The notes: generated by a model not told the origin, from the letters alone. A stretch of DNA of 64,000 nucleotides from Mycolicibacterium psychrotolerans (GCF_010729305.1 NZ_AP022574.1:2170001-2234000), one strand, 5' to 3'. Shown: positions 26,457-38,218, numbered from the stretch's first letter. Numbers and translations are program-made.

Positions 26457-26894
26457 TCAGGACGGTTCGACGAGGTACGCCGGCACGTCGCTGCCGCAGC
26501 CGTAGACGTCGCCGACGACGGGCGGCGCGCTCGTCTTGACGACGGTCCTGACCTGCACTGTCTTGGCGGGGGACGGGGCCACCAGCAGTTCGCGCCTGCC
26601 GACCTCGTCGCCGTCGTAGGACCGGGCCCGCACGATGCAGACCACGGGCTGAGACGGGTCGTCGCGGGTGACGCTGACCGTCACCTCGACTGTGCCGTCG
26701 TCGACCACCCGGTAGCCGCCCAACTCGCCCTTGATGTCCGCGGAGCCCAGCCGCGTGAACGCCACGGCCGCGATCGCCACGCCCAGCGCGACCACGAGAA
26801 CCGTCGCGGCGAGGACGATCCGGCGGCGGTTGCGCCGGCTGGGTCCTTGGGAGCCGTAGCGCGCGGCGGGACGATCGATCATCTCGTTTTGCAT
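26457..26894 (-). CDS. DUF4307-family membrane protein (Rv1081c type)
   Basis: A 145-residue protein with a short basic head (SRRNRRR), one membrane helix (about 23-45, IVLAATVLVVALGVAIAAVAF) and a folded outer domain. The domain has a Cys pair: VVCIVRARS and VYGCGSDVPAYL. This is the DUF4307 pattern, with no known function. I chose the start at MQNEMIDRP, which gives a length close to Rv1081c. It is divergent from mca. Confidence 0.82.
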   Translation of the reverse strand: MQNEMIDRPAARYGSQGPSRRNRRRIVLAATVLVVALGVAIAAVAFTRLGSADIKGELGGYRVVDDGTVEVTVSVTRDDPSQPVVCIVRARSYDGDEVGRRELLVAPSPAKTVQVRTVVKTSAPPVVGDVYGCGSDVPAYLVEPS

Positions 26895-26932
26895 GCCCGT
26901 CGTTCGGATAGGTGTACTAGGACTGGAACTAT

Positions 26933-26948
26933 AGAACCCATGGGTTCT
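26933..26948. promoter_or_regulatory. Perfect 16-bp palindrome between DUF4307 gene and mca
   Basis: AGAACCCATGGGTTCT is a perfect inverted repeat. It abuts a -10-like TATAGT (26928-26933, minus strand) of the DUF4307 gene and lies 52 nt before the mca start. It is a candidate operator for one or both divergent genes. The regulator is unknown. Confidence 0.55.
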
Positions 26949-27000
26949 GTTGAACCTGACCGTGAGTGTCCATGCAGGTGAGCAGCTAAGAGGAAACAGG

Positions 27001-27873
27001 TTGAGCGAACTGCGGTTGATGGCCGTACACGCGCACCCCGACGACGAGTCCAGCAAGGGCGCCGCCACGATGGCGCGCTACGTCGACGAGGGCGTGCGCG
27101 TGCTGGTCGTGACGCTGACGGGCGGCGAGCGCGGCGACATCCTCAACCCCGCGATGGATCTGCCGGAAGTGCACGGCCGGATGGCCGAGATCCGCCGCGA
27201 GGAGATGGCCAAGGCGGCGGCGATCCTCGGCGTCGAGCACCACTGGCTGGGCTTCGTCGATTCCGGGTTGCCCGAGGGTGACCCCCTGCCGCCGCTGCCG
27301 GAGGGCTGTTTCGCGCTCGAACCGCTCGAGGTGCCCACCGAGGCGCTGGTCCGGGTCATCCGGGACTTCAAGCCGCACGTGATGACGACCTACGACGAGA
27401 ACGGCGGGTATCCCCACCCCGACCACATCCGCTGCCACCAGGTGTCGGTCGCGGCGTACGAGGCGGCCGCCGATCACCGGCTCTACCCCGGTGCCGGCGA
27501 CCCGTGGAGCACGCACAAGCTGTACTACAACCACGGGTTCCTGCGGCAGCGCATGCAGGTGCTGCAGGACGAGTTCACCAAACACGGCAAAGAGGGCCCG
27601 TTCGCGAAATGGCTGGAGAGCTGGGATCCGGACGAGGATCTGCTCGCCAAGCGCGTCACCACCCGGATCGAGTGCTCGAAGTACTTCACCCAGCGCGACG
27701 AGGCGCTGCTGGCGCACGCCACGCAGATCGACCCGAAGAGTTTCTTCTTCACCACGCCGATGGAATGGCAGCAGCGGTTGTGGCCGACCGAGGAATACGA
27801 ACTGGCCCGGTCCCGTGTCCCGGTGCGGCTGCCGGAGACCGATCTGTTCACGGGCATCGAAGGACGGGAGTGA
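27001..27873 (+). CDS. mca: Mycothiol S-conjugate amidase
   Basis: Zn-dependent amidase, 290 residues, that cleaves mycothiol S-conjugates to a mercapturic acid, detoxifying electrophiles and drugs. The zinc motif [10 protein letters not shown] (His12, Asp15) and the later HPDHIRCHQ segment match Mca/MshB. Start is TTG, giving [15 protein letters not shown], the family N-terminus, with AGAGGAAA upstream. An earlier in-frame start would add residues not found in homologues. It heads an apparent operon with a small membrane protein and the DUF255 protein. Confidence 0.95.
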   Translation: MSELRLMAVHAHPDDESSKGAATMARYVDEGVRVLVVTLTGGERGDILNPAMDLPEVHGRMAEIRREEMAKAAAILGVEHHWLGFVDSGLPEGDPLPPLPEGCFALEPLEVPTEALVRVIRDFKPHVMTTYDENGGYPHPDHIRCHQVSVAAYEAAADHRLYPGAGDPWSTHKLYYNHGFLRQRMQVLQDEFTKHGKEGPFAKWLESWDPDEDLLAKRVTTRIECSKYFTQRDEALLAHATQIDPKSFFFTTPMEWQQRLWPTEEYELARSRVPVRLPETDLFTGIEGRE

Positions 27874-27877
27874 GCCG

Positions 27878-28112
27878 ATGCTGACACTGCTGGCGGCCCA
27901 GGTGCTGGCCCAGGACGGGCCGCAGCAGACCGGACCCGACTTCGGCAAGGCGAGCCCATTCGGGCTCATCGTGATCGTGCTGCTGCTCATCGGCGTCTTC
28001 CTGCTGGTGTGGTCGATGAACCGGCACCTCAAGAAGCTCCCGAAGTCGTTCGACGAGCAGGACGCCGACCCGGACATGGCCCCCGACAACCCCGCCGACC
28101 CGGGGACGAGCC

Positions 28113-28135
<23 letters not shown>
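27878..28135 (+). CDS. Small single-pass membrane protein (Rv1083 type)
   Basis: An 85-residue protein: a short outer segment (QDGPQQTGPDF), one helix (about 29-45, LIVIVLLLIGVFLLVWS), and an acidic, Pro-rich tail (DEQDADPDMAPDNPAD). The ATG is 4 nt after the mca stop, and the 3' end overlaps the next gene by 23 nt, so it is part of the mca operon. No known function. Confidence 0.8.
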
Positions 28136-30122
<1,987 letters not shown>

Positions 30123-30132
30123 CGTGCCGCAC

Positions 30133-30504
30133 ATGAGCTTCGAGCCCGACGTCTTGCAAGGTTTCGTTCAGCGCTACCTCGACACGGTCGCCGGCGGTAC
30201 CGCCGACGACGTCGCCGCGCTCTACGCCGAGGACGCCACGCTGGAGGATCCGGTCGGCGGCGGCGAGGTGCACATCGGGCGGCAGGCCATCGCCGGCTTC
30301 TACAAGGGCATGGACGGCGACACTGAGATCACCACCGAGTTGCTGATGTTCCGGGCGGGCGGTCACGAGGCCGCGTTCGTGTTCGCGATCACGGTGGGCG
30401 GGGCGATGCGCATCGAACCCATCGAGGTGATGACGTTCGACGGCGACGGCAAGATCACGTCGATGAAGGCCTACTGGGGCCCGCAGAACATCACCCCGCT
30501 GTAG
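30133..30504 (+). CDS. NTF2-like protein, ketosteroid-isomerase-type
   Basis: A 123-residue single domain with the delta5-3-ketosteroid isomerase pattern: VALYAEDATLEDPVGGGEV near the N-terminus, where the Asp of EDPVG aligns with the catalytic Asp of KSI, then AAFVFAI and a C-terminal KAYWGPQNI. It could isomerise a steroid or be a non-catalytic SnoaL-like protein. Two KstR-type operators elsewhere in the window make steroid work plausible. It follows the DUF255 gene by 10 nt. Confidence 0.75.
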   Translation: MSFEPDVLQGFVQRYLDTVAGGTADDVAALYAEDATLEDPVGGGEVHIGRQAIAGFYKGMDGDTEITTELLMFRAGGHEAAFVFAITVGGAMRIEPIEVMTFDGDGKITSMKAYWGPQNITPL

Positions 30505-30537
30505 GAATTCGGCCCGCGAGCGCGCACAGAGATTCCC

Positions 30538-31269
30538 TCAGAAGACTGCGAACCACATCGCGATGTAGTGGCAGATCGCCGCGACGGCCGTGCACGCGTG
30601 GAAGAACTCGTGGTGGCCGAACGTCGTCGGCCACGGGTTCGGCCACTTCAGCGCGTACAGCACACCGCCGATGCTGTACAGAGCGCCGCCGACGATCAGC
30701 AGCACTACCGCCGCGACGCCGGCGCCCTGCAGGATCGGACCGATGAACCACGCGGCGACCCAGCCCAGCAGGATGTAGAGCGGCGTCCCGACCCACCGCG
30801 GCGCCGACGGCCAGAACATCTTGAGCAGCACCCCGGCCAGCGCGCCGCCCCAGACGATCCACAGCAGCACCTCCCCGCTGTGTTCCGGCAACGCGAGCAC
30901 GGCGAACGGCGTGTAGCTGCCGGCGATGAACACGAAGATCATCGAGTGGTCCGCGCGCTTCATCCACTTGCGCGCGGTGGCCGACGTCCAGTTCACCCGG
31001 TGGTAGACGGCGCTGACGGTGAACATCGCGACGATGGTCAGCGTGTAGATCAGCGTCGCGATGCCCGCCCGCGTCGACTGCAGCGACCACGACACCGCCA
31101 CCAGGGTGGCGCCGCAGACCACCGCCACGGCCGCGGAGTAGACGTGAATCCATCCCCGCAGCCGGGGCTTGCCCAGGAACTGCACGACGCCTTCGGCGAA
31201 GGCTTCGGGCAGGTCCTCGGCTCCCCGCGATTCGTCCTCGGTGTTCCGGGGATCGACAGACGTGGGCAT
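30538..31269 (-). CDS. Hemolysin III/YqfA-family membrane protein (Rv1085c type)
   Basis: A 243-residue seven-helix membrane protein of the hemolysin III (PAQR-related) family. [30 protein letters not shown] and the C-terminal [22 protein letters not shown] carry the conserved Ser/His/Asp residues thought to bind zinc. GGAGGTGAC directly before the ATG at 31269 decides the start. The true role is uncertain. Confidence 0.88.
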   Translation of the reverse strand: MPTSVDPRNTEDESRGAEDLPEAFAEGVVQFLGKPRLRGWIHVYSAAVAVVCGATLVAVSWSLQSTRAGIATLIYTLTIVAMFTVSAVYHRVNWTSATARKWMKRADHSMIFVFIAGSYTPFAVLALPEHSGEVLLWIVWGGALAGVLLKMFWPSAPRWVGTPLYILLGWVAAWFIGPILQGAGVAAVVLLIVGGALYSIGGVLYALKWPNPWPTTFGHHEFFHACTAVAAICHYIAMWFAVF

Positions 31270-31310
31270 GTCACCTCCACTGACCGGCTTGGGGTTTCCG
31301 TGCGCCACAG

Positions 31311-31316
31311 TAGTCT
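31311..31316 (+). promoter_or_regulatory. -10 box predicting a leaderless isoprenyl diphosphate synthase transcript
   Basis: TAGTCT ends 8 nt before the GTG start at 31325. No Shine-Dalgarno is visible. Confidence 0.45.
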
Positions 31317-31324
31317 GGATCCTC

Positions 31325-32116
31325 GTGGACCTCATTCCGCGGCGGCTCAAGGAACCGGCCTACCGGCTCTACGAGATGCGGCTGCGTCAGGGGCTCTCCC
31401 GGCAGAGATCCGAGCTGCCCCGCCACATCGCGGTGCTCTGCGACGGGAACCGCCGCTGGGCGCGTGAACTCGGTCACGACGACGTCGCCTACGGCTATCG
31501 GGCCGGCGCCCAGAAGATCGCCGAGATGCTGCGGTGGTGCGCCGATGCCGGTATCGAGATGGCGACGGTGTACCTGCTGTCCACCGAGAACCTGCAGCGC
31601 GACGCCGACGAGTTGGCCTCGCTGATCGAGATCATCACCGACGTCGTCGAGGAGATCTGCGCGCCCGCGAACCAGTGGAGCGTGCGCACTGTCGGTGACC
31701 TCGAGCTGATCGGTGAGGAACCGGCCCGCCGGCTCCGCGAGGCCGTGCAGTCGACCGACGGCAACGGCGGGAAGTTTCATGTCAACGTCGCCGTCGGCTA
31801 CGGCGGCCGCCAGGAGATCGTCGACGCGGTACGCGCGCTGCTGTCCAAGGAGCTGGCCAACGGCGCCAGCGGCGAGCAGTTGATCGAAGCGGTGACCGCC
31901 GAAGCCATCTCGGAGAACCTGTACACCTCCGGCCAGCCCGACCCCGATCTGGTGATCCGCACCTCGGGCGAGCAGCGGCTCTCGGGCTTCCTGCTGTGGC
32001 AGAGCGCGTACTCCGAGATGTGGTTCACCGAGGCGTACTGGCCGGAGTTCCGACGCGTCGACTTCCTGCGGGCCCTGCGCGACTACAGCGCCCGGCACCG
32101 GCGTTACGGGCTGTAG
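31325..32116 (+). CDS. Cis-isoprenyl diphosphate synthase, (Z,E)-farnesyl type (Rv1086 type)
   Basis: Undecaprenyl-pyrophosphate-synthase-fold enzyme, 263 residues. The P-loop/Asp motif [16 protein letters not shown] (Asp40), LSTENL and [24 protein letters not shown] are all present. M. tuberculosis Rv1086 makes the C15 (Z,E)-farnesyl diphosphate used by the decaprenyl synthase Rv2361c. Synteny supports that short-chain role over UppS itself. Acts in polyprenyl-phosphate supply for cell wall arabinogalactan and peptidoglycan. Confidence 0.92.
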   Translation: MDLIPRRLKEPAYRLYEMRLRQGLSRQRSELPRHIAVLCDGNRRWARELGHDDVAYGYRAGAQKIAEMLRWCADAGIEMATVYLLSTENLQRDADELASLIEIITDVVEEICAPANQWSVRTVGDLELIGEEPARRLREAVQSTDGNGGKFHVNVAVGYGGRQEIVDAVRALLSKELANGASGEQLIEAVTAEAISENLYTSGQPDPDLVIRTSGEQRLSGFLLWQSAYSEMWFTEAYWPEFRRVDFLRALRDYSARHRRYGL

Positions 32117-32129
32117 AGGACCACCGCGC

Positions 32130-33479
32130 GTGATCGGCCTGTCCGCCCTGGTGTTCGCACTGAGCTGGTGGCTGGGGCTGTACCTGCTGGCCCGCGACCC
32201 GCGCAAACTGGTGCTGGTGCTCGCCGCCGTCGGCCTGACCAGCTTCGCCACTGTGGTGGCGCTGGACGCCATCCGCACCACCGGCGGCGTCGACGGGCTT
32301 GGTCGCGTCGAGGTCTATCTGGTCGCGGTGCCCGGCATCGCCTGGTTCGCGGTGCTGCTGGAGTTGTCGCGGCCGTGGGACTCGTGGCGCAGCCGGGCGG
32401 GCGAGGCGGCGCTGGTCGCCGCCGCCGCGATCGTCGCGTTCAGCGGCGCCGCGATGGCCGGCGGTGTGGAGGGACCGCTGCGGCTCGGGCACTGGGTGCT
32501 GTTCGCCGCGGTGTCGGTGCCCGCGCTGGGCGCCATGGTGTACGCGGTCCTGCGCCGCAACCAGCCCCGCCCGGTCGTGGGTTTCGTCGTCGTCGCCACG
32601 CTGTTCTTCGCGCTCGGCAACGCGATCCTGGTCATCCCGCTCGGCCTGGTCCCGAGCTGGCTGGCGCTGGCGTCCACCGGCTTCGACGTCGCGCTGCTCG
32701 GCGTCGCGGTCGCGATGGGTGACGCGTTCGAGGAGGGCCAGGCGCTGCGCAACGACATGCTGCGCTCGTTCATCGGGACGTCCGTGGTGGCCGTTCTGTT
32801 CGGCGGGCAGGTGCTGATCGGGCTGGCCGTCTCCGGGCAGACCGCCACGCTGGCGGTGCTGCTGTTCACCAGCCTGGCCGTGGCGATCGCGGTCAACGTG
32901 CTGGCCGACCCGCTGGCCGGGGTGCTCGACCGGCTGGCGTTCTCCCGCTCGCCGGGCCTGCGGGCCGAACGTGCCGCGTTGCGCAGCACCGAGGCCGCGT
33001 TGCCGCTGCGGGCGGCGGGCCCGCTCGACGGGATGGACGAGGAGACGTTCGTGCGGGTCACCCGCCGCGCCCTCGGCCACTACTCGGATCTGTCCAAGCT
33101 GGTCGCCAGCCCGCTGACGGCGCTGCCGGTCATCGACGACCGGTTGGCTCGTCGCGGCGCACCCGATCAGCCGCTCGAGCGGGCGAACGAACTGCGCGCG
33201 CTGCTCGCCGAGCGGATCGCCGCCCTCAAGCCCCGCGACGGCTCCGACTTCGGCACCACCGAACAGTGGCGCCACTACAACGCGCTGTACTTCCCCTACG
33301 TCGTCGGCGTCCGGGCCTACGCGCAGAACGCCACGGCCGCCGGGCTGGATCCGGTGGCCCGGCAGGCGTGGCAGTGGCTGGTCACCGAGGTGCCGCAGCG
33401 CTCGCTGCACAACTGGCAGAACGCCGCCGCGCGCGTCATCGCCACCGACCTCAAGAGCAGCCTGGTACCCGCGCGCTGA
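32130..33479 (+). CDS. Multi-pass membrane protein with cytoplasmic helical domain, unknown function
   Basis: A 449-residue protein that I do not recognise. Residues 1 to about 265 contain around eight hydrophobic helices (for example LVFALSWWLGLYLLA, VFFALGNAILVIPLGLVPSWLAL), laid out like a 7TM sensor module. After LADPLAGVLDRLAFSRSPGLRAERAALRST a mainly helical soluble domain follows (about 290-449), with TEQWRHYNALYFPYVVG and WQWLVTEVPQRSLHNWQN. No kinase, cyclase or HTH motif is visible. GTG start 13 nt after the isoprenoid synthase, so probably co-transcribed. Confidence 0.7.
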   Translation: MIGLSALVFALSWWLGLYLLARDPRKLVLVLAAVGLTSFATVVALDAIRTTGGVDGLGRVEVYLVAVPGIAWFAVLLELSRPWDSWRSRAGEAALVAAAAIVAFSGAAMAGGVEGPLRLGHWVLFAAVSVPALGAMVYAVLRRNQPRPVVGFVVVATLFFALGNAILVIPLGLVPSWLALASTGFDVALLGVAVAMGDAFEEGQALRNDMLRSFIGTSVVAVLFGGQVLIGLAVSGQTATLAVLLFTSLAVAIAVNVLADPLAGVLDRLAFSRSPGLRAERAALRSTEAALPLRAAGPLDGMDEETFVRVTRRALGHYSDLSKLVASPLTALPVIDDRLARRGAPDQPLERANELRALLAERIAALKPRDGSDFGTTEQWRHYNALYFPYVVGVRAYAQNATAAGLDPVARQAWQWLVTEVPQRSLHNWQNAAARVIATDLKSSLVPAR

Positions 33480-33567
33480 CCGGCGCAGTATCCGCTGACC
33501 TGCGGTTGGCAGCAGTTGGCAGTATCCGGTGTCGATCTGGCAGCGGGATCTGCGAACTCTGAGTGGC

Positions 33568-33981
33568 ATGACCGCCATCACCCACCGGCCCGCCGGGGTC
33601 ACCCCGACGCAGGACCAGCTGCTGCGCTTCGCGCTGCGCGCCGACGCGACGCTGTGCGCCGGCCTCGGACTGTTCGTCGCGGTGGCCGCCGACCCGCTGG
33701 CCCGCCTGTTCGGCCTCACCGCCACCGCCGCCTGGATCGGCGGAGCCGGGCTGGTCGCCTACGGGGCGGCGCTCTACAGCGCCGCGCGGCTGGGCGGCAT
33801 CCGCAGGGTCGGCGTCGCGGTGCTCGTCGGCAACGCACTCTTCACCGCCACCGTGGCCGTCGTGCTGGCGAGCGGCGCGCTGCCGCTGACCCGCGCCGGC
33901 GTCGCCGCCGCGCTGGCGTTCACCGCGGCCACGGTCGGTCTGTCCTGGCTGCAGTACCTCGGGGTGCGCCGGTTGGCGTGA
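33568..33981 (+). CDS. Small four-helix membrane protein, paralogue 1
   Basis: A 137-residue protein with four predicted helices and an N-terminal QDQLLRFALRADATL segment. It is a paralogue of the gene at 34078 (shared LLRFA.RADA, four helices, ending QYLGVRR versus QYQGVRR). Function unknown. The ATG at 33568 gives MTAITHRPAG. Confidence 0.75.
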   Translation: MTAITHRPAGVTPTQDQLLRFALRADATLCAGLGLFVAVAADPLARLFGLTATAAWIGGAGLVAYGAALYSAARLGGIRRVGVAVLVGNALFTATVAVVLASGALPLTRAGVAAALAFTAATVGLSWLQYLGVRRLA

Positions 33982-33993
33982 CCCCCGCATGAG

Positions 33994-34044
33994 CCGGTCC
34001 GGAGTCGCCGTCGGAAGAGGTTACGGCGTCGACTCCGGCACCGG
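33994..34044 (+). terminator. Long imperfect hairpin between the paralogous membrane genes
   Basis: CCGGTCCGGAGTCGCCGT at 33994-34011 folds against 34023-34044, whose complement is nearly identical with small bulges. The loop is 11 nt. It lies 12 nt after the stop of the first paralogue and 34 nt before the next start. It could be a terminator or an RNA control element. There is no T tract. Confidence 0.5.
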
Positions 34045-34077
34045 TCGATCCGAATAACCCATCAGAAAGGAACCATC

Positions 34078-34482
34078 ATGACCACTGCCCTCTCCTCCCG
34101 CCTGAACGAGTCGACCGACTCCCTGCTGCGCTTCGCGATGCGCGCCGACGCCGTGCTCAGCGGGCTGACCGGCGTCGCGATGCTGCTCTTCGCGCCCAAG
34201 GTGGCCGACCTGTCGGGCACCACGGCGGCGTTCGAGTACGCGACCGGTGCGTTCTTCGTCGTGTTCTCGATCGCGGTGCTGGTGCTCGCGTCCCGCCCCG
34301 CGATCCGCACGCCGGGTCTGGTGCTGGCCGTGGGCAACCTGCTGTTCAGCGTCGCCACCGTCGTGCTGGTCCTGGCCGACGTGTTCCCGCTGACCACCAC
34401 CGGTGTGGCGCTGGTCCTCGGCACCGGGGTCTACACGCTGGTGATGGCTGAGCTGCAGTACCAGGGTGTGCGGCGCATCTAG
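34078..34482 (+). CDS. Small four-helix membrane protein, paralogue 2
   Basis: A 134-residue protein with four helices ([20 protein letters not shown] and three others) and the N-terminal [19 protein letters not shown] that marks it as a paralogue of its upstream neighbour. AGAAAGGAA precedes the ATG. The last 4 nt overlap the opposing coaA gene. Function unknown. Confidence 0.78.
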   Translation: MTTALSSRLNESTDSLLRFAMRADAVLSGLTGVAMLLFAPKVADLSGTTAAFEYATGAFFVVFSIAVLVLASRPAIRTPGLVLAVGNLLFSVATVVLVLADVFPLTTTGVALVLGTGVYTLVMAELQYQGVRRI

Positions 34483-35417
34483 AGTTTGCGCAGCCGCAGC
34501 CGGTTGATGGAGTGGTCGGCGTCCTTGCGCAGCACCAGCGTGGCACGCGGCCGCGTCGGCAGGATGTTCTCGATCAGGTTCGGCCGGTTGATCGAATGCC
34601 AGATGTCGCGGGCGGCGAACACGGCCTGCTCATCGGTCAGCGTGGAGTAGTGGTGGAAGTGCGATGCCGGGTCGGCGAAGGCGCCGGCCCGCATCGACAG
34701 GAACCGCGAGATGTACCACTCCTCGATGTCCTCGATGCGGGCGTCGACGTACACCGAGAAGTCGAAGAGGTCCGAGACCATCAGCGCAGGCCCGGTCTGG
34801 AGCACGTTGAGTCCCTCGAGAATCAGGATGTCGGGGTGGGTGATGATCTGCTTCTCGCTCGGCACGATGTCGTAGAGCAGATGCGAGTAGACCGGGGCGC
34901 ACGCCGCGTCGGCACCCGACTTGACGGCGGTGACGAAGCGCATCAGCGCCCTGCGGTCGTAGCTCTCGGGAAAACCCTTGCGATGCATCAGGTTCCGGCG
35001 CGAGAGCTCATTGTTGGGGTACAGGAAGCCGTCGGTGGTGACCAGGTCCACCCGGGGGTGGTGTTCCCAGCGCGCCAGCAGCGCCTGCAGCACACGCGCG
35101 GTGGTCGACTTGCCGACCGCCACACTGCCGGCCACCCCGATGACGAACGGCACCGGCCGGTCCGGATTCTGCTGCGGCTCCCCTAGGAAGTCCGCGGTGG
35201 TGGCGAACAGCGCCTGCCGGGCGGCGACCTGCAGATGGATCAGCCGGGCCAACGGCAGATAGACCTCTTCGACCTCGAGCAGGTCGATCTTCTCGCCGAG
35301 ACCGCGGAGCCTGACCAGCTCGTCCTCGGTCAGCTTCAGCGGCGTGGACATCCGAAGTGCCTGCCATTGACTTCGGTCGAACTCCACGTAGGGGCTGGGT
35401 TCGCTCAGCCGCGCCAT
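34479..35417 (-). CDS. coaA: Pantothenate kinase type I
   Basis: A 312-residue kinase that phosphorylates pantothenate, the first step of CoA synthesis. The Walker A loop [11 protein letters not shown] is at 94-104; [17 protein letters not shown] and [11 protein letters not shown] follow as in E. coli CoaA. The ATG at 35417 gives [15 protein letters not shown], the standard mycobacterial N-terminus. Longer in-frame starts overlap the divergent gene and are rejected. Corresponds to Rv1092c. Confidence 0.96.
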   Translation of the reverse strand: MARLSEPSPYVEFDRSQWQALRMSTPLKLTEDELVRLRGLGEKIDLLEVEEVYLPLARLIHLQVAARQALFATTADFLGEPQQNPDRPVPFVIGVAGSVAVGKSTTARVLQALLARWEHHPRVDLVTTDGFLYPNNELSRRNLMHRKGFPESYDRRALMRFVTAVKSGADAACAPVYSHLLYDIVPSEKQIITHPDILILEGLNVLQTGPALMVSDLFDFSVYVDARIEDIEEWYISRFLSMRAGAFADPASHFHHYSTLTDEQAVFAARDIWHSINRPNLIENILPTRPRATLVLRKDADHSINRLRLRKL

Positions 35418-35434
35418 GGCCCCAGTCTTGCAGT

Positions 35435-35440
35435 TAGCGT
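35435..35440 (+). promoter_or_regulatory. -10 box predicting a leaderless DUF885 transcript
   Basis: TAGCGT ends 7 nt before the ATG at 35448, and no Shine-Dalgarno is visible. The box falls in the 30-nt gap between the divergent coaA and DUF885 genes. Confidence 0.5.
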
Positions 35441-35447
35441 GGTGGGT

Positions 35448-36656
35448 ATGGACGCCGGTACTGGTTCTGCGCCCCTGATCCGCGACTACCTGACGCTCGG
35501 GCTGCGGTTCGACCGCATCGAGGAGGGCTACGTCGACTCCTTCACCGGCGATCCGGCACTGCGGCGTGCGGTCGCCGACGAGCCCGCACCCGAGCCGGCC
35601 GGGCTGGCCCGCGAGGCGCGCCGGTTGCTGGCCGAACTGCCCGCCGGGCTCGATAGCGACCGCGCCGCGTTCGTCGGTGCGCACCTGCGCGCCCTGGAGT
35701 GCGCAGCCCGCAAGTTCGCGGGCGAGGACGTGGGTTTCGTCGACGAGGTCGAGGCCTACTTCGACGTCCGGATCACCAAGGGCGACCCGGAGCGCTACCG
35801 GGAGGCGCACGCCAAGCTCGACGACGCGCTCGGCGGGACCGGCCCGCTCGCCGAACGGATCCGGGCCCACCGGACGGCCGAGGAGATCCCGCCGGCACGG
35901 CTCGAGGAGGCCATCGGAGCGTTCTCCTCCGCGCTACGCGACCGCGTCAGGGCGACGTTCCCGCTGCCCGACCGCGAGACCATCACCTACGAGGTGGTCA
36001 CCGACAAACCGTGGTCGGGATTCAACTACTACCTCGGCGAGTACCGATCCACGGTCGCCGTCAACGCCGACCTCAAACAGCAGATGTCCAACCTGCCCCG
36101 GCTGGTGGCCCACGAGTCCTATCCCGGGCACCACACCGAGCACTGCCGCAAAGAAGCGGGGCTGGTCGAGGCGAAGGGTCAGGCGGAGCAGACCATCTTC
36201 CTGGTCAACACGCCGCAGTGCCTGATGGCCGAGGGGTTGGCCGACCTTGCGCTCTACGCCGCGGTCGGGCCCGGCTGGGGGAGTTGGGCCGCCGACATCT
36301 ACGCCGACCTGGGGCTGCGGTTCGACGGCGCACGGGCGGAGACCATCTCGGAGGCGACGGCCGCGCTCGCTGATGTCCGGCAGGACGCCGCGCTGATGCT
36401 GCACGACGAGCACCGCGACGTCGACGACGTCGTCGACTTCCTCAAGCGCTGGCTGCTGGTCGACGACGAGCGTGCCCGGCAGATGTTGCGGTTCCTGTCC
36501 TCGCCGCTGTGGCGGGCGTACACCAGCACCTATGTCGAGGGATACCGGCTGCTGCGCGGCTGGCTCGACATCCGCCCCGACGGAGTGACGCTGACCGACC
36601 GGTTCACGACGCTGCTCGACGAGCCGCTGATCCCGTCGTCGCTGCGGGCCACCTGA
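35448..36656 (+). CDS. DUF885-family putative metallopeptidase
   Basis: A 402-residue cytoplasmic protein with the DUF885 zinc motif: [14 protein letters not shown], followed 40-odd residues later by [11 protein letters not shown], which supplies the third ligand Glu. This is the gluzincin-like layout. No signal peptide is present. Family members are thought to be peptidases, with substrates unknown. It is divergent from coaA. Confidence 0.82.
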   Translation: MDAGTGSAPLIRDYLTLGLRFDRIEEGYVDSFTGDPALRRAVADEPAPEPAGLAREARRLLAELPAGLDSDRAAFVGAHLRALECAARKFAGEDVGFVDEVEAYFDVRITKGDPERYREAHAKLDDALGGTGPLAERIRAHRTAEEIPPARLEEAIGAFSSALRDRVRATFPLPDRETITYEVVTDKPWSGFNYYLGEYRSTVAVNADLKQQMSNLPRLVAHESYPGHHTEHCRKEAGLVEAKGQAEQTIFLVNTPQCLMAEGLADLALYAAVGPGWGSWAADIYADLGLRFDGARAETISEATAALADVRQDAALMLHDEHRDVDDVVDFLKRWLLVDDERARQMLRFLSSPLWRAYTSTYVEGYRLLRGWLDIRPDGVTLTDRFTTLLDEPLIPSSLRAT

Positions 36657-36694
36657 ACGCCCGATGTGGTTTCTCGGGGGCGCTCGCCGCGGAC

Positions 36695-36700
36695 TACGCT
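36695..36700 (+). promoter_or_regulatory. -10 box predicting a leaderless glyA transcript
   Basis: TACGCT ends 7 nt before the glyA ATG. No Shine-Dalgarno is visible. Confidence 0.5.
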
Positions 36701-36707
36701 CGTGGGC

Positions 36708-38177
36708 ATGACCGCCGAGTCCGTCACCACCTCTGGCCAGGGCGCCGAGTACGCCGACACCGCCAGCGAGGCCTACCGGGCCGCGCTGCGGGTGATCGAG
36801 AGCGTCGAACCCCGTATCGCCGAGGCCACCCGCAAAGAGCTTGACGATCAACGGCATTCGCTGAAGTTGATCGCCAGCGAGAACTACGCGTCGCCGGCCG
36901 TGCTGCTGACCATGGGCACCTGGTTCTCCGACAAGTACGCCGAGGGCACCATCGGGCACCGGTTCTACGCCGCCTGCCAGAACGTCGACACCGTCGAGGC
37001 GCTGGCCGCCGAGCACGCGCGCGAGCTGTTCGGGGCGCCGTACGCCTACGCGCAGCCGCACTCGGGTATCGACGCCAACCTGGTGGCCTACTGGGCGATC
37101 CTGGCGACGCGGGTGGAGACGCCCGGTCTGGCCGAGTTCAGCGCCAAGCACATCAACGACCTGTCCGAGGCTGACTGGGAGACGCTGCGCGCCAAGCTGG
37201 GCAACCAGCGGTTGATGGGCATGTCGCTGGACGCCGGCGGCCACCTCACCCACGGCTTCCGCCCCAACATCTCCGGCAAGATGTTCCACCAGCGCCAGTA
37301 CGGGACGAATCCGGATACCGGGTTCATCGACTACGACGCCGTCGCGGCCGCGGTGCGCGAGTTCAAGCCGCTGATCCTGGTGGCCGGCTACTCGGCGTAC
37401 CCGCGCCGGGTGAACTTCGCCAAGATGCGGGAGATCGCCGACGAGGTGGGCGCCACGTTCATGGTCGACATGGCGCACTTCGCCGGCCTGGTGGCGGGCA
37501 AGGTGTTCACCGGCGACGAAGACCCGGTGCCGCACGCGCATGTGGTGACGACGACGACGCACAAGTCCCTGCGCGGTCCGCGTGGAGGCCTGGTGCTGGC
37601 CACCGAGGAGTACGCGCCCGCGGTCGACAAGGGCTGCCCGATGGTGCTCGGCGGGCCGCTGGCTCACGTGATGGCCGCCAAGGCGGTCGCACTGGCCGAG
37701 GCCCGTCAGCCCGAGTTCCGCACCTACGCCCAGGCGGTCGCCGACAACGCCCAGTCGCTGGCCGACGGGTTCGTCAAACGGGACGCCGCCCTGGTCACCG
37801 GCGGCACCGACAACCACCTGGTGCTGCTCGATGTGACGTCGTTCGGGCTCACCGGCCGGCAGGCCGAGTCGGCGCTGCTGGACTCCGGCATCGTCACGAA
37901 CCGCAACGCGATCCCGGCCGACCCGAACGGCGCCTGGTACACCAGCGGCATCCGATTCGGCACGCCGGCACTGACCACCCGCGGGTTCGGCGCCGACGAC
38001 TTCGACCGGGTCGCCGAACTCGTCGTCGAGGTGCTGAAGAACACCCAGCCCGCCGCCGGGCCGAACGGCCCGTCGAAGGCCAAGTACACGCTGGCCGAGG
38101 GGACCGCGCAGCGGGTCAAGGCGGCGGCCGCGGAGCTGCTCGACGCCAACCCGCTCTACCCGGGTCTGACCCTCTGA
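36708..38177 (+). CDS. glyA: Serine hydroxymethyltransferase, long form
   Basis: PLP enzyme, 489 residues, that interconverts serine and glycine with tetrahydrofolate. The PLP lysine is Lys286 in [14 protein letters not shown]. Other blocks are [34 protein letters not shown] and [12 protein letters not shown]. The protein is about 60 residues longer than M. tuberculosis GlyA1 as I recall it, mainly because of an extra segment after [16 protein letters not shown] (about 135-165). It matches the long-type SHMT of some actinobacteria. It sits in the Rv1093 position. Confidence 0.93.
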   Translation: MTAESVTTSGQGAEYADTASEAYRAALRVIESVEPRIAEATRKELDDQRHSLKLIASENYASPAVLLTMGTWFSDKYAEGTIGHRFYAACQNVDTVEALAAEHARELFGAPYAYAQPHSGIDANLVAYWAILATRVETPGLAEFSAKHINDLSEADWETLRAKLGNQRLMGMSLDAGGHLTHGFRPNISGKMFHQRQYGTNPDTGFIDYDAVAAAVREFKPLILVAGYSAYPRRVNFAKMREIADEVGATFMVDMAHFAGLVAGKVFTGDEDPVPHAHVVTTTTHKSLRGPRGGLVLATEEYAPAVDKGCPMVLGGPLAHVMAAKAVALAEARQPEFRTYAQAVADNAQSLADGFVKRDAALVTGGTDNHLVLLDVTSFGLTGRQAESALLDSGIVTNRNAIPADPNGAWYTSGIRFGTPALTTRGFGADDFDRVAELVVEVLKNTQPAAGPNGPSKAKYTLAEGTAQRVKAAAAELLDANPLYPGLTL

Positions 38178-38186
38178 CGACACGGC

Positions 38187-38208
38187 GTGGGAATTTTACG
38201 ATTCCCAC
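38187..38208. promoter_or_regulatory. Perfect inverted repeat operator upstream of desA2
   Basis: GTGGGAAT-TTTACG-ATTCCCAC has perfect 8-bp arms around a 6-bp spacer. Its centre is about 33 nt before the predicted start point, over the -35 region, so a bound protein should repress. The TetR-type regulator MadR controls desA1/desA2 in mycobacteria and is the obvious candidate. Binding here is inferred. Confidence 0.7.
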
Positions 38209-38218
38209 AGAATTGAGT

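Noticed and set aside
35934..38183. A 749-codon open frame on the minus strand
   Set aside because: It is the antisense shadow of glyA and the DUF885 gene, with no recognisable domain.
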